Assembly: GCF_900111485.1 (NCBI RefSeq)
Contig: NZ_FOIC01000003.1
Coordinates: forward strand, 62,001 to 126,000
DNA: 64,000 nt
Direction: 5' to 3'
DNA from: Natrinema hispanicum
GTDB lineage: Archaea > Halobacteriota > Halobacteria > Halobacteriales > Natrialbaceae
The notes below the pieces were generated by a model that made no database searches, was not told the origin of the DNA, and worked only from the letters and a program-made list of their open reading frames with translations. Of the stretch, positions 42,810 through 50,873 are shown in pieces. Within the stretch, counting starts at the first letter, position 1; each line of letters starts with the position of its first letter. A program made the translations under genes and the position numbers.

Positions 42810-43265
42810 TTACGCGTAGCGCTCGAGTTCCGGACGGTCGAGGTCTTCGAGGACTGCACCGGCGGTGTCGTCGAGCAGGCTCTGTCCGTCGGCCGTAACG
42901 CGACGGCCCTCACCTTCGGCGGTCTCGACGAGGTCTTCCTCCTCGAGCTGCTGGAGGATGGTCCGAATCAGGTTCTTCGAGCCATCGGCACGTTTGTCGG
43001 GGGCGACCTGATAGCGGTTGGAGCCGTCTTTCGCGCCGCCGTACTCCGTCGAGAGTCGTTCGACGCCGACGGGACCGCGGTCGGCGACCTTGCGCAGCAG
43101 GCTTGCAGCGCGAGTTGCCCAGAAGTCCTCCTGTTCGGGTGGGAGTTCATTGTCGACGCCGGTCTTGGCGAACTTGGCCCAGTCCGGTTCCTCGAGTCGA
43201 TCCGCGAGATCGTCGGCGAGCGCCTCGATGAGGTCGTCCGCCGGAACGTCGTACATCGTAGCCAT
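42810..43265 (-). CDS. rps19e: 30S ribosomal protein S19e
   Basis: A 151-residue protein. It begins MATMYDVPADDLIEAL, then WAKFAKTGVDNELPPEQED, GPVGVERLSTEYGG and LIRTILQQLEEEDLVE, all as in archaeal S19e. It heads the cluster with PDCD5, the PP-loop protein and hisS. The ATG at 43265 agrees with a TATA box about 25-31 nt upstream. Confidence 0.97.
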   Translation of the reverse strand: MATMYDVPADDLIEALADDLADRLEEPDWAKFAKTGVDNELPPEQEDFWATRAASLLRKVADRGPVGVERLSTEYGGAKDGSNRYQVAPDKRADGSKNLIRTILQQLEEEDLVETAEGEGRRVTADGQSLLDDTAGAVLEDLDRPELERYA

Positions 43266-43289
43266 TGGCGTGTGGTTCCCGTCGGCGGC

Positions 43290-43296
43290 ATTTAAG
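43290..43296 (-). promoter_or_regulatory. TATA box of the rps19e cluster
   Basis: CTTAAAT on the minus strand, 25-31 nt upstream of the start at 43265, fitting a leaderless transcript. Confidence 0.55.
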
Positions 43297-43363
43297 AGCA
43301 TCGTATCTCGGCAGCGCCGCGTCGGCCCGGACCGTTTTTCGCGCTCGAGTCGAAACGGGAGGT

Positions 43364-44260
43364 ATGGACGAACGAGCCGCTCTGGCGCTGCTCGATGGGG
43401 AACTCGAGGCTGCCGGGGACGATGCCGCCGTCGTCGACGGACTGGTCGTCACGACGGATATGCTCCACGAGCGGACGGACTTTCCGAATGGAACGACACG
43501 CTACACGGCCGGCTGGCGCGCTGTCGGCGCGTCCGTATCGGATGTCGCCGCAATGGGTGCCAAGCCGACTGCTGCGGTTGCTGCCTACGCCGCCCCCGAG
43601 TTCGACCGTGACGAACTGCTCGCGTTCGTCCGCGGCGCGAGCGACGTCTGCGAACTGGTTGGCACCGAGTATGTCGGTGGCGACTTAGACGGTCACGACG
43701 AGTTCACCGTTTCGACGACCGTGATCGGCCGTACCGACGATCCCGTTCGGAGACGCGGCGCACAGCCCGGCGACGTCGTCTGCGTGACCGGCACGCTCGG
43801 TCGGAGCGCGGCTGCACTCGAGTTCTTCGATCGTGCGATCGATGACGACGATGCCTTCCTCGAGCGGGCGAACGACCTGTTTCGGTTTCCGCCGCGGATT
43901 GCCGCTGGCCGAGCGCTCGCCCCCCACGCGACCGCGATGATGGACTCGAGCGACGGGCTCGCTCGCTCGCTCCACCAGCTCGCCGAAGCCAGCGACTGTG
44001 GGTTTGCGATCGAGGCCGATCGGCTCCCGATCGACAACGCCGTTTACGACGTCACGGACGATGAAGACGAGGCGCTCGAGCTCGCGACGACCTTCGGCGA
44101 GGACTTCGAACTCGTCGCGACGCTTCCCGAAGCTGCACTGTCAGCGGTCCGAGCGGCGACTGACGTCCCGCTGTCGGTGATCGGCTCGGTCCGCGAAGCC
44201 GACGACGGCCTCACCATGGATGGCGAACCGCTCGCGGATCGCGGCTACACGCACGGCTGA
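43364..44260 (+). CDS. thiL: Thiamine-monophosphate kinase
   Basis: A 298-residue ATP-dependent kinase that makes thiamine diphosphate from thiamine phosphate. It has DDAAVVDGLVVTTDMLHERT near the start, GWRAVGASVSDVAAMGAKPT, EYVGGDLDGHDEFTVS and the typical MMDSSDGLARSLHQLAE. The N-terminus is a little shorter than in E. coli ThiL, as usual in haloarchaea. Together with ThiD-ThiN at 15.4 kb it supplies late steps of the pathway, but the genes are far apart. Confidence 0.95.
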   Translation: MDERAALALLDGELEAAGDDAAVVDGLVVTTDMLHERTDFPNGTTRYTAGWRAVGASVSDVAAMGAKPTAAVAAYAAPEFDRDELLAFVRGASDVCELVGTEYVGGDLDGHDEFTVSTTVIGRTDDPVRRRGAQPGDVVCVTGTLGRSAAALEFFDRAIDDDDAFLERANDLFRFPPRIAAGRALAPHATAMMDSSDGLARSLHQLAEASDCGFAIEADRLPIDNAVYDVTDDEDEALELATTFGEDFELVATLPEAALSAVRAATDVPLSVIGSVREADDGLTMDGEPLADRGYTHG

Positions 44261-44261
44261 G

Positions 44262-45422
44262 TTAGCCGATGATCATGACCGGCACCGGCATGAAACAGAG
44301 CAATCCGAGTCCGAACGTGACGGTCCCAAGGACGAATCGCCCCCGACCGAGTCGCTCATCTTGAACCGGCGTGGCCGGTCCCTTCGAGGCGAGAAACGCC
44401 GTCAACAACCCCCAGAGGATCCAGACGAACACCGTGTTCACGCTGTAGCCGTCGACGTAGTAGAGGTACGCGGCGAGCGCGAACAGCACGCCCGGAACCA
44501 GCGCCGCGATCGTCTCCTGGAACTCGCCGGCCATCGCCCGGAGGATATGACCACCGTCGAGTTGGCCCACTGGAATGAGGTTGAGGAAGGTGACGAACAT
44601 CCCGACCCACGCGCCAATGACGACCGGATTCACCCCGGTCGCCGGATCGTTCCGGTACAGCGGCTGGTCGAACCCCGCCGCGAGTAACTCGAGCAAGGGC
44701 GGATAGCCGAGTTCGATCCGGATCGAATTGGGATCCTGGACGACCGCTTCGGGGACAGTCACGGGCGGCAGATGCAGGCCGATCACCGTCACGACGAGCG
44801 TCGCGATGAGTCCGGCCAGCGGCCCGGCAACGCCGATGTCGAACAGCGCTTTCCGGTCGGGCATCCTGCCTTTCAGCGTGATGACTGCCCCCATCGTCCC
44901 GATCAGCGTCGGGACCGGGATGAAATACGGCAGCGAGGCGTTGACCTGATGATAGCGGCTCATGACGTAGTGGCCCATCTCGTGGATGCCGAGCACGCCC
45001 AGAATCGCTGCGGTAAACGGCCAGGCCTGCCAGATCACGGTCGGGTCAGCGACCGGATCGAGCTGATACCAGAACGAGCCCGCAAACAGCGTCGAACACA
45101 CCGTTAACAGGAGCAACACGATGTTCGTCCACGGAATCCCGTCGACGCCGAGGGTCGTCGGCTCGGCGACGAGCGCGTACTCGCCGTGGCGACGCTCGAG
45201 CGTCGCATCGTAACCGCGCTCACGAAACGCCGGCCAGAGTTCCCGCATCACCCGCTCGGGGTGGGCCAATGGATCACCGTAGTAGACGAGCTGTCCATCC
45301 TCGCGGCGAACCTCGTAGACTGCAAACACTGACTCGATTCGGTCGATCGGCGGCCCATCCTCGAGCGAGTGAGTCCCTCGCCCTGCCGTGTCGAATCCGG
45401 GCCGGTCGACGTCGTCCATCAT
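44262..45422 (-). CDS. Site-2 protease-like M50 metalloprotease
   Basis: A 386-residue membrane protein. A soluble N-terminal part of about 120 residues precedes several spans. The zinc motif is GIHEMGHYVM and the second, NLIPVGQLDGGHIL, supplies the Asp ligand. The arrangement matches plant EGY-like and archaeal S2P proteins without a PDZ domain. It may cleave membrane-anchored regulators. It is convergent with thiL with only 1 bp between stop codons. Confidence 0.9.
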   Translation of the reverse strand: MMDDVDRPGFDTAGRGTHSLEDGPPIDRIESVFAVYEVRREDGQLVYYGDPLAHPERVMRELWPAFRERGYDATLERRHGEYALVAEPTTLGVDGIPWTNIVLLLLTVCSTLFAGSFWYQLDPVADPTVIWQAWPFTAAILGVLGIHEMGHYVMSRYHQVNASLPYFIPVPTLIGTMGAVITLKGRMPDRKALFDIGVAGPLAGLIATLVVTVIGLHLPPVTVPEAVVQDPNSIRIELGYPPLLELLAAGFDQPLYRNDPATGVNPVVIGAWVGMFVTFLNLIPVGQLDGGHILRAMAGEFQETIAALVPGVLFALAAYLYYVDGYSVNTVFVWILWGLLTAFLASKGPATPVQDERLGRGRFVLGTVTFGLGLLCFMPVPVMIIG

Positions 45423-45493
45423 ATGTGGTTCATTCTCGCCGAGTATAAATCGACTGCCGTCGGCAGGGGTCTCCGTTTCCCTGAAGCGGGTTT

Positions 45494-45580
45494 GATACGG
45501 CTGCTGTCAGTCAGTGCCGGTGGGACCGCAGGATAGTCGCGGGTGCATCGGGAACCTGTGACTCGCAAGCGGTCACAGCC
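45494..45580. repeat. Dispersed palindromic intergenic element, copy 3
   Basis: Left end GATACGGCTGCTGTCAGTCA followed by GTGCCGG. The middle has GGACCGCAGG and the right side degenerates to GGTCACAGCCC. This copy has the best-preserved left arm and the poorest right arm. Confidence 0.65.
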
Positions 45581-45692
45581 CATGACCACGACGAACACGG
45601 CCGCGAGACGCATGTCTCGCTCACACCGAGGGAAATGGAGAACGAGCGGGGGCAGTCAATCGAGCGGTCCGATCTCACCAGCCAAATGCGTG

Positions 45693-45935
45693 TTAGGCGG
45701 GTGCGACGCGCCACGTCGTCGCACTCGTGTACGACCACTTCTCGATCTCGAGGTCGGCAACGGAGCCGGAGAGCTTGGCCATCAGCGCGCCGATCTCTTT
45801 GGGCGACATGCCGACGTCGTCTGCGATGAACTTACCTTTGAAGTACAGCTCACCGTCGTCTTCGGCACGTTCGCGTAGATAGCGTTTCAGGCGGCTTTCC
45901 TTGCTTTCCGTGGAGGGGTGGGCAGTCGTACTCAT
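45693..45935 (-). CDS. DUF7123-type small winged-helix-like protein
   Basis: An 80-residue protein: ESRLKRYLRERAEDDGELYF, KGKFIADDVGMSPKEIGALMAKL (kept here as a whole helix-turn-helix-like part at about residues 33-55) and a C-terminal WSYTSATTWRVA. It matches a conserved haloarchaeal family I know as DUF7123, predicted to fold as a winged helix. Targets are unknown. Confidence 0.78.
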   Translation of the reverse strand: MSTTAHPSTESKESRLKRYLRERAEDDGELYFKGKFIADDVGMSPKEIGALMAKLSGSVADLEIEKWSYTSATTWRVAPA

Positions 45936-45963
45936 CGACGTTCACTCCTTGTGGCCGATAGCT

Positions 45964-45972
45964 GTTATAAAG
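45964..45972 (-). promoter_or_regulatory. TATA box of the DUF7123 gene
   Basis: CTTTATAAC on the minus strand, about 30-37 nt upstream of the ATG at 45935. Confidence 0.6.
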
Positions 45973-46192
45973 GAAGGATGATTCGCGACGTTTCGATTGT
46001 GTTCAGTTATCTGGGGGGTAAGCGGCGTTTCAGACTTCGATAAAGAACGATTAATAAACGGACGAGAGAGCTCGAGACATTTTAAAACAGCTGCTAATAT
46101 ATTATCTCGGTTGTTACGATCACGAGTTAGACACTGTTCCCCTTTCGATACTGTTTCGATATTTCAGCCACTTCGATAAACGAACATAACAG

Positions 46193-47050
46193 TCAGGATC
46201 GTTCGTGGACCCAGAACTCGTCCTCGACGGTGACCTCCTTTTTGAACAGCGGCACCTCGTCTTTCAGACGGTTGATCCCGTCTTCGACGGTCCGGAACGC
46301 CTCCTCTCGGTGGCCGGCCAGCACCACCACGAAGACGATGTCTTCGCCGTCCTCGACGACCCCCGTCCGATGATAGAGTTCGACGTCGAAGATGCCGTCT
46401 CGCGCCTCGAGGTCGGTTGCGAGGGCAGCCATCCGTTCGTCGGCGACGCCGTCGTACTTCTCGAACTCGAGATACTGTGTGCGCGCGTCGTCGGCGCTGT
46501 CTTTCGCACGGACCCGTCCGGTGAACGTCGCGATCGCCCCGGCCCGGTCGGCTCGCGGCGATCGTTTGATCCGCGTCACCAGCGACTCGAGGGTCTCGTG
46601 GGGCTCGGCCGACTCGAGGGCTGTCACGAGGGCATCGAATTCGAGGTCGCCGGGCCCGTCGACGCTCGCGATCGTCTTGTCGTCGGTCTCGTCGGCAGCG
46701 CTGGCCGATCCGACGACGACCGAGGGGTACCGCAGCGCAGACACACCGACGACGACGGCGTAGTCACAGTCGGTCGCGAGGCTATCGAGTGCGTCACCGA
46801 CGGACATCCCCGTTCCCGAGGCGGTCCAGTCGCCGTCGACGCCGAGGTCGTAGGTCACGTCGCCACCGACCGTGGTGATGTCCTCGTCGAACGTGAGCGA
46901 TTCGCGTGCATGGGTTCCGTCAGCGATCGTCGCATCGTATCTGACGACGCCGACCCGCCCGCGTTCGGAGAGCCGATCGACGATCCGATCGACGACCGCC
47001 TCGAGCGTGTCGTGGTTGGCTCCCGCCTCCCGGACACCGAGTACGTGCAT
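46193..47050 (-). CDS. moaE: Molybdopterin synthase MoaE with decayed MobB-like N-terminus
   Basis: A 285-residue fusion. Residues about 150-285 are MoaE, the catalytic subunit that inserts sulfur into precursor Z: GAIATFTGRVRAKD, YLEFEKYDGVADERM, LYHRTGVVEDGEDIV, GHREEAFRTV and the active-site Lys region VPLFKKEVTVEDE. Residues about 1-145 look like MobB, but where MobB has a Walker A Gly-Lys-Thr this protein has GVREAGANHDTLE, so the P-loop is lost. The fusion is known in haloarchaea. Upstream is a divergent CapA-like gene. Confidence 0.88.
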   Translation of the reverse strand: MHVLGVREAGANHDTLEAVVDRIVDRLSERGRVGVVRYDATIADGTHARESLTFDEDITTVGGDVTYDLGVDGDWTASGTGMSVGDALDSLATDCDYAVVVGVSALRYPSVVVGSASAADETDDKTIASVDGPGDLEFDALVTALESAEPHETLESLVTRIKRSPRADRAGAIATFTGRVRAKDSADDARTQYLEFEKYDGVADERMAALATDLEARDGIFDVELYHRTGVVEDGEDIVFVVVLAGHREEAFRTVEDGINRLKDEVPLFKKEVTVEDEFWVHERS

Positions 47051-47155
47051 GTCCGAGACATGGTCGGCTCAGGGTTTGTAGCTATCGCCGGTCGCGGGAG
47101 CCGGCAGTCGATGGCGAGTGTGAGATCTTTGCACACAGCGCCCGTCAATACGGCT

Positions 47156-48175
47156 ATGGTCCTTCGAATCGGCTTTACGGGCGACGTCATGCTCGGACGG
47201 GTCGTCGACGATCGCCAGCGTCGCCGCTCCGTCGACGCGGTGTGGGGATCGACCCTCGAGCGCCTACGCAGCCTTGACGGGCTGGTGATCAACCTCGAGT
47301 GTTGTCTCTCGACGCGCGGCCAGCAGTGGCAACGCACCTACCGGCCGTTTCACTTCCGGGCCGACCCCGACTGGGCGATTCCCGCACTCGAGCACGCCGG
47401 GGTCGACGTCTGTACACTGGCGAACAACCACATCCTCGACTACGAGGAAGTAGCGTTGCGAGATACCTTCGCGGCGCTCGACGACGCCGGCATCGCGCGT
47501 GCCGGTGCCGGCGAGACGATCGACGAGGCCCTCGAACCGGCAGTTCGAACGATCAGCGGTTCGAACGCGGACAGCGACGACACGCTCGAGGTCGCCGTGA
47601 TCTCGCTGACCGATAACACGCCGGAGTACGCCGCCAGTGAGGATTCGCCGGGAACGGCCTGGATCGATATTGCTGTTGACGACACGGAGACGCGACAGCG
47701 CGTGGCAGCGGCCCTCGAGCGCGCACGCGAGACGAATCCGGATCTGGTCGTCGCCTCGCTACATTGGGGGCCGAACATGGTCACGACGCCGCCCGACTCG
47801 TTCCGCGAGTTCGGCCGCTGGCTGGTCGAAGAAGGCGTCGACGTCGTGCACGGCCACAGCGCCCACGTCTTCCAGGCGATCGAGGTTCACGAAGGGTGTC
47901 CAATCATCTACGATGCCGGGGATTTCGTCGACGATTACCGGGTCGACCCCGAGTTGCGAAACGACCGGAGCTTCCTATTCGTCCTCTCGGTGACTGCCGA
48001 CGGCGACCCGGTCGAGCTCCGATTGCACCCGACCGAGATCGACGACTGTGCGGTCCACGAGGCGAGTTCGGGGACGGCCGAGTGGTCCCGTAACCGGATG
48101 CGGAACCTCTCGGAACCGTTCGAGACCTCCTTCGACCGGGACGGCGACGCACTCGTCCTCTCGCTCGAGGCGTAG
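47156..48175 (+). CDS. CapA-family metallophosphatase-like protein
   Basis: A 339-residue protein of the CapA/PgsA family (calcineurin-like fold). Motifs: GFTGDVMLGRVVDD at the N-terminus, NLECCLS, VCTLANNHILDYEE, SLHWGPNM and GHSAHVFQAIEVHEG, then YDAGDFVDDY. The family includes poly-gamma-glutamate synthesis proteins, but no pgsBC partners are present here. No signal peptide is seen, so it is probably cytoplasmic. The start is the ATG opening MVLRIGFTGD. Confidence 0.87.
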   Translation: MVLRIGFTGDVMLGRVVDDRQRRRSVDAVWGSTLERLRSLDGLVINLECCLSTRGQQWQRTYRPFHFRADPDWAIPALEHAGVDVCTLANNHILDYEEVALRDTFAALDDAGIARAGAGETIDEALEPAVRTISGSNADSDDTLEVAVISLTDNTPEYAASEDSPGTAWIDIAVDDTETRQRVAAALERARETNPDLVVASLHWGPNMVTTPPDSFREFGRWLVEEGVDVVHGHSAHVFQAIEVHEGCPIIYDAGDFVDDYRVDPELRNDRSFLFVLSVTADGDPVELRLHPTEIDDCAVHEASSGTAEWSRNRMRNLSEPFETSFDRDGDALVLSLEA

Positions 48176-48258
48176 CTGGCTTGGATCGGCGAGACGGGCT
48201 CGATACCGATTCGCGGCTCGAGGGGTGTGTCACCATGCCGTCCGGGCAGTTGGCAACC

Positions 48259-48267
48259 CTTAAGATA
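48259..48267 (+). promoter_or_regulatory. TATA box of pyrH-lysS
   Basis: CTTAAGATA, 25-33 nt before the ATG at 48292, predicting a leaderless mRNA. Confidence 0.55.
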
Positions 48268-48291
48268 GCAACTCCGCTACACCGGGGTAGT

Positions 48292-49017
48292 ATGAAAGTG
48301 GTCGTCTCTATCGGCGGAAGCGTCCTCGTGCCCGAACCCGGCGCAGACCGGGTGGCCGAGCACGCGGCCGTCATCGAAGACCTCATCGACGAGGGCTGTC
48401 GAATCGGTGCCGTCATCGGGGGTGGCGGTGTCGCTCGTGAATACATCTCTGCTGCACGGAATCTCGGGGCCAACGAGATCGAACTCGACCAGCTCGGGAT
48501 CGATGTCACTCGACTCAACGCCCGGCTGCTCATCGCTGCGCTGAGCGAGGAGTCCGTGACCGCGCCCGCGCTGGATTACGAGGAGGCAAGCGAAGCACTC
48601 CGCAGAGACGATATCTGCGTCATGGGCGGTGTCGCGCCGGCCCAGACCACCGACGCCGTCGGGGCCGCGCTGGCGGAGTATATCGACGCCGACCTGCTCG
48701 TCTACGCGACGAGCGTTCCCGGCGTCTACAGCGCCGACCCGAACGAAGACGACGACGCAACGAAGTACGACGAACTCTCCGCGACGGAACTGGTCGACGC
48801 CATCGCCGGCCTCGAGATGAACGCCGGAGCCTCCGCGCCCGTCGACCTGCTGGCGGCGAAGATCATCCAGCGCTCGGGGATGCGGACGATCGTCCTCGAT
48901 GGAACGGACCCCGACCGGATCGCCCGCGCGGTCCGACACGGCGAACACGGCGGCACTGACATCGTCCCCGAGGGTGTCGGTGCGGAACCGACCTACTGGG
49001 CAAGCGACGAGCAATGA
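48292..49017 (+). CDS. pyrH: UMP kinase
   Basis: A 241-residue amino-acid-kinase-fold enzyme that makes UDP. It begins MKVVVSIGGSVLVPEPGADR, then AVIGGGGVAREYI, ELDQLGIDVTRLNARL, CVMGGVAPAQTTDAVGAALA and YATSVPGVYSADP. The archaeal form lacks the extended GTP-regulation region of bacterial PyrH. The ATG of lysS overlaps its stop codon (ATGA). Confidence 0.95.
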   Translation: MKVVVSIGGSVLVPEPGADRVAEHAAVIEDLIDEGCRIGAVIGGGGVAREYISAARNLGANEIELDQLGIDVTRLNARLLIAALSEESVTAPALDYEEASEALRRDDICVMGGVAPAQTTDAVGAALAEYIDADLLVYATSVPGVYSADPNEDDDATKYDELSATELVDAIAGLEMNAGASAPVDLLAAKIIQRSGMRTIVLDGTDPDRIARAVRHGEHGGTDIVPEGVGAEPTYWASDEQ

Positions 49018-50702
49018 GCGACGACGGCGACGCAGACGACACGCCGGAGTCGGAGGCGATCAGCCCCTACACGCTCCAGCGTGAGGAAGCCAGCGAGACG
49101 CGGCATGCGTTCTGGGCCGACACCGTTGCGGATCGAATCGAAGCGCGCGAACCGGACGAGCCGATCGTCATCAAAGGCGGCATCTCGCCCTCGGGCGTGC
49201 CCCATCTGGGCAACGTCAACGAGATCATGCGCGGTTACTACGTCGCCGAAGTCCTTCGCGACCGCGGCTACGAGGTCCGACAGGTCTTCACCGCCGACGA
49301 CCGCGATCCACTCCGAGGGCTGCCCCGGACGCTCTGTGACTTAGAGGGCAACCTCGTCGATCTCGGCGAGGTCGACGCCGGCGCACTCGGCCGAAATCTT
49401 GGCGCACCCTACACCGACATTCCGGACCCATTCGGCTGCTGTGACTCCTATGGCGACCACTTCTCGACCATTATCCAGAACAGCGCCGACGCCGTCGACG
49501 TGCCGATCGAGCTGGTCTCGAACACCGAACTCTACGAATCCGGCGACTTAGAGGACATCACCCGCTTCGTCCTCGAGCATCAGGATCGCGCCCGCGAAGT
49601 CCTCGCACAGTACCAGGACAAAGTCGACGAGGACTACGTTCCCTTCAACCCGATCTGCGAGGAGTGTGGCAAGATCACGGAGACGGTGACGAGCGTCGAC
49701 GCCGACGCCGGAACCGTCGACTACCGCTGTACCGACATGGACGCCGGCGATCAGACGATCGACGGCTGTGGCCACGAGGGCACGGCGACGCTGCGTGAGG
49801 GCAAACTCCCCTGGCGCTTCGAGTGGCCCGCCCAGTGGCAACTGTTCGGCGTCGACTTCGAGCCCTTCGGCAAGGACCACGCCGAGGGCTCCTGGCCCAG
49901 CGGCCAGGACGTCGCGCGGAACGTCTTCGAGATTCAGCCACCAGTGCCGATGGTCTACGAGTGGTTCACCCTCGAGGGCGAGCCCTTCTCCTCCTCTGCG
50001 GGCAACGTCATCCTCGTCTCGGACGTGCTCGAACTCTTAGAGCCCGAAGTCCTGCGCTATTTCTTCGCGAAGGACCCCTCGAAAGCGCGGGACTTCAGCA
50101 TCGAACGGCTCGATCAGCTCGTCGACGAGTTCGACCGGCTCGAGGCGATCTACTTCGGGGAGATCGACGCCGACGAAGACGAGCAGGCCTTCGCCGAACG
50201 CGTCTATCCGTTCGTGGTCGAGGAGCCACGCGAAGAACGCATTCGACTGCCCTACACCTTCGCGGCGGTGCTCGGGATGACCGACGATCCCGATCTTCGC
50301 GAAGAGATCGCCCGCCGCGAGGGCCACATTCCCGACGATCCGCCCGAGTGGGCCGTCGAGGGTGCCCTAAAGCGCGTCGAGCGGGCCCGCAACTGGGCGC
50401 GCCGAACTGGCAACGAGTTCGATTACGAACTCAAGCGCAGCGAGATTCCGGCCCACGACTTCGGTGCGGACACCGAAGCCGCACTCGCGGAACTAGCCGA
50501 CTTTATTGAGGAGGGCCACGAGCCCGACGAGATTCAGGGCGAGATCTACGAGACCGCGAAACGCAACGACGTCGATGTCGGCGACTTCTTCGGGGCTGGC
50601 TACCGGCTGTTCTTCGACGAAGACCAGGGACCGAAACTCGGCCCCTTCCTCGCGAAAGTCGACCAGGAATTCGTCGTCGACCGGCTCCGGCGCGAACGCT
50701 GA
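49014..50702 (+). CDS. lysS: Lysine--tRNA ligase, class I
   Basis: A 562-residue class I-type LysRS, the archaeal version unrelated to class II LysRS. The HIGH-like motif is SGVPHLGNVNE, the KMSKS-like motif is GEPFSSSAGN. A zinc-ribbon with CEECGK and a second Cys pair lies at about residues 218-250. Downstream YGDHFSTIIQ belongs to the catalytic core. It is translationally coupled to pyrH. Confidence 0.97.
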   Translation: MSDDGDADDTPESEAISPYTLQREEASETRHAFWADTVADRIEAREPDEPIVIKGGISPSGVPHLGNVNEIMRGYYVAEVLRDRGYEVRQVFTADDRDPLRGLPRTLCDLEGNLVDLGEVDAGALGRNLGAPYTDIPDPFGCCDSYGDHFSTIIQNSADAVDVPIELVSNTELYESGDLEDITRFVLEHQDRAREVLAQYQDKVDEDYVPFNPICEECGKITETVTSVDADAGTVDYRCTDMDAGDQTIDGCGHEGTATLREGKLPWRFEWPAQWQLFGVDFEPFGKDHAEGSWPSGQDVARNVFEIQPPVPMVYEWFTLEGEPFSSSAGNVILVSDVLELLEPEVLRYFFAKDPSKARDFSIERLDQLVDEFDRLEAIYFGEIDADEDEQAFAERVYPFVVEEPREERIRLPYTFAAVLGMTDDPDLREEIARREGHIPDDPPEWAVEGALKRVERARNWARRTGNEFDYELKRSEIPAHDFGADTEAALAELADFIEEGHEPDEIQGEIYETAKRNDVDVGDFFGAGYRLFFDEDQGPKLGPFLAKVDQEFVVDRLRRER

Positions 50703-50873
50703 GCCGGTCCCGGACGACAAACCAACAATTAGTGACAGGCAACTGACTTGCAGCAGCCGGCCCAACGGGCGGTCGTCTGCGCTCGAGACGTGATTCGAGA
50801 GGGGTACCAGTCTCGGTTCCGACCAATGGGATAGACAAAAGCCATTTGAGACTGCCGGCCCGAATCACTACCA

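Noticed and set aside
46205-47155. Long N-terminal extension of the CapA-like gene
   Set aside because: The upstream codons run antisense through moaE and have no conserved content; the family starts at MVLRIGFTGD.
50728-50765. Possible fifth copy of the dispersed palindromic element
   Set aside because: Only part of the core (GGCTGCTG...AGTCAGT on the minus strand) is recognisable and the second arm is missing.
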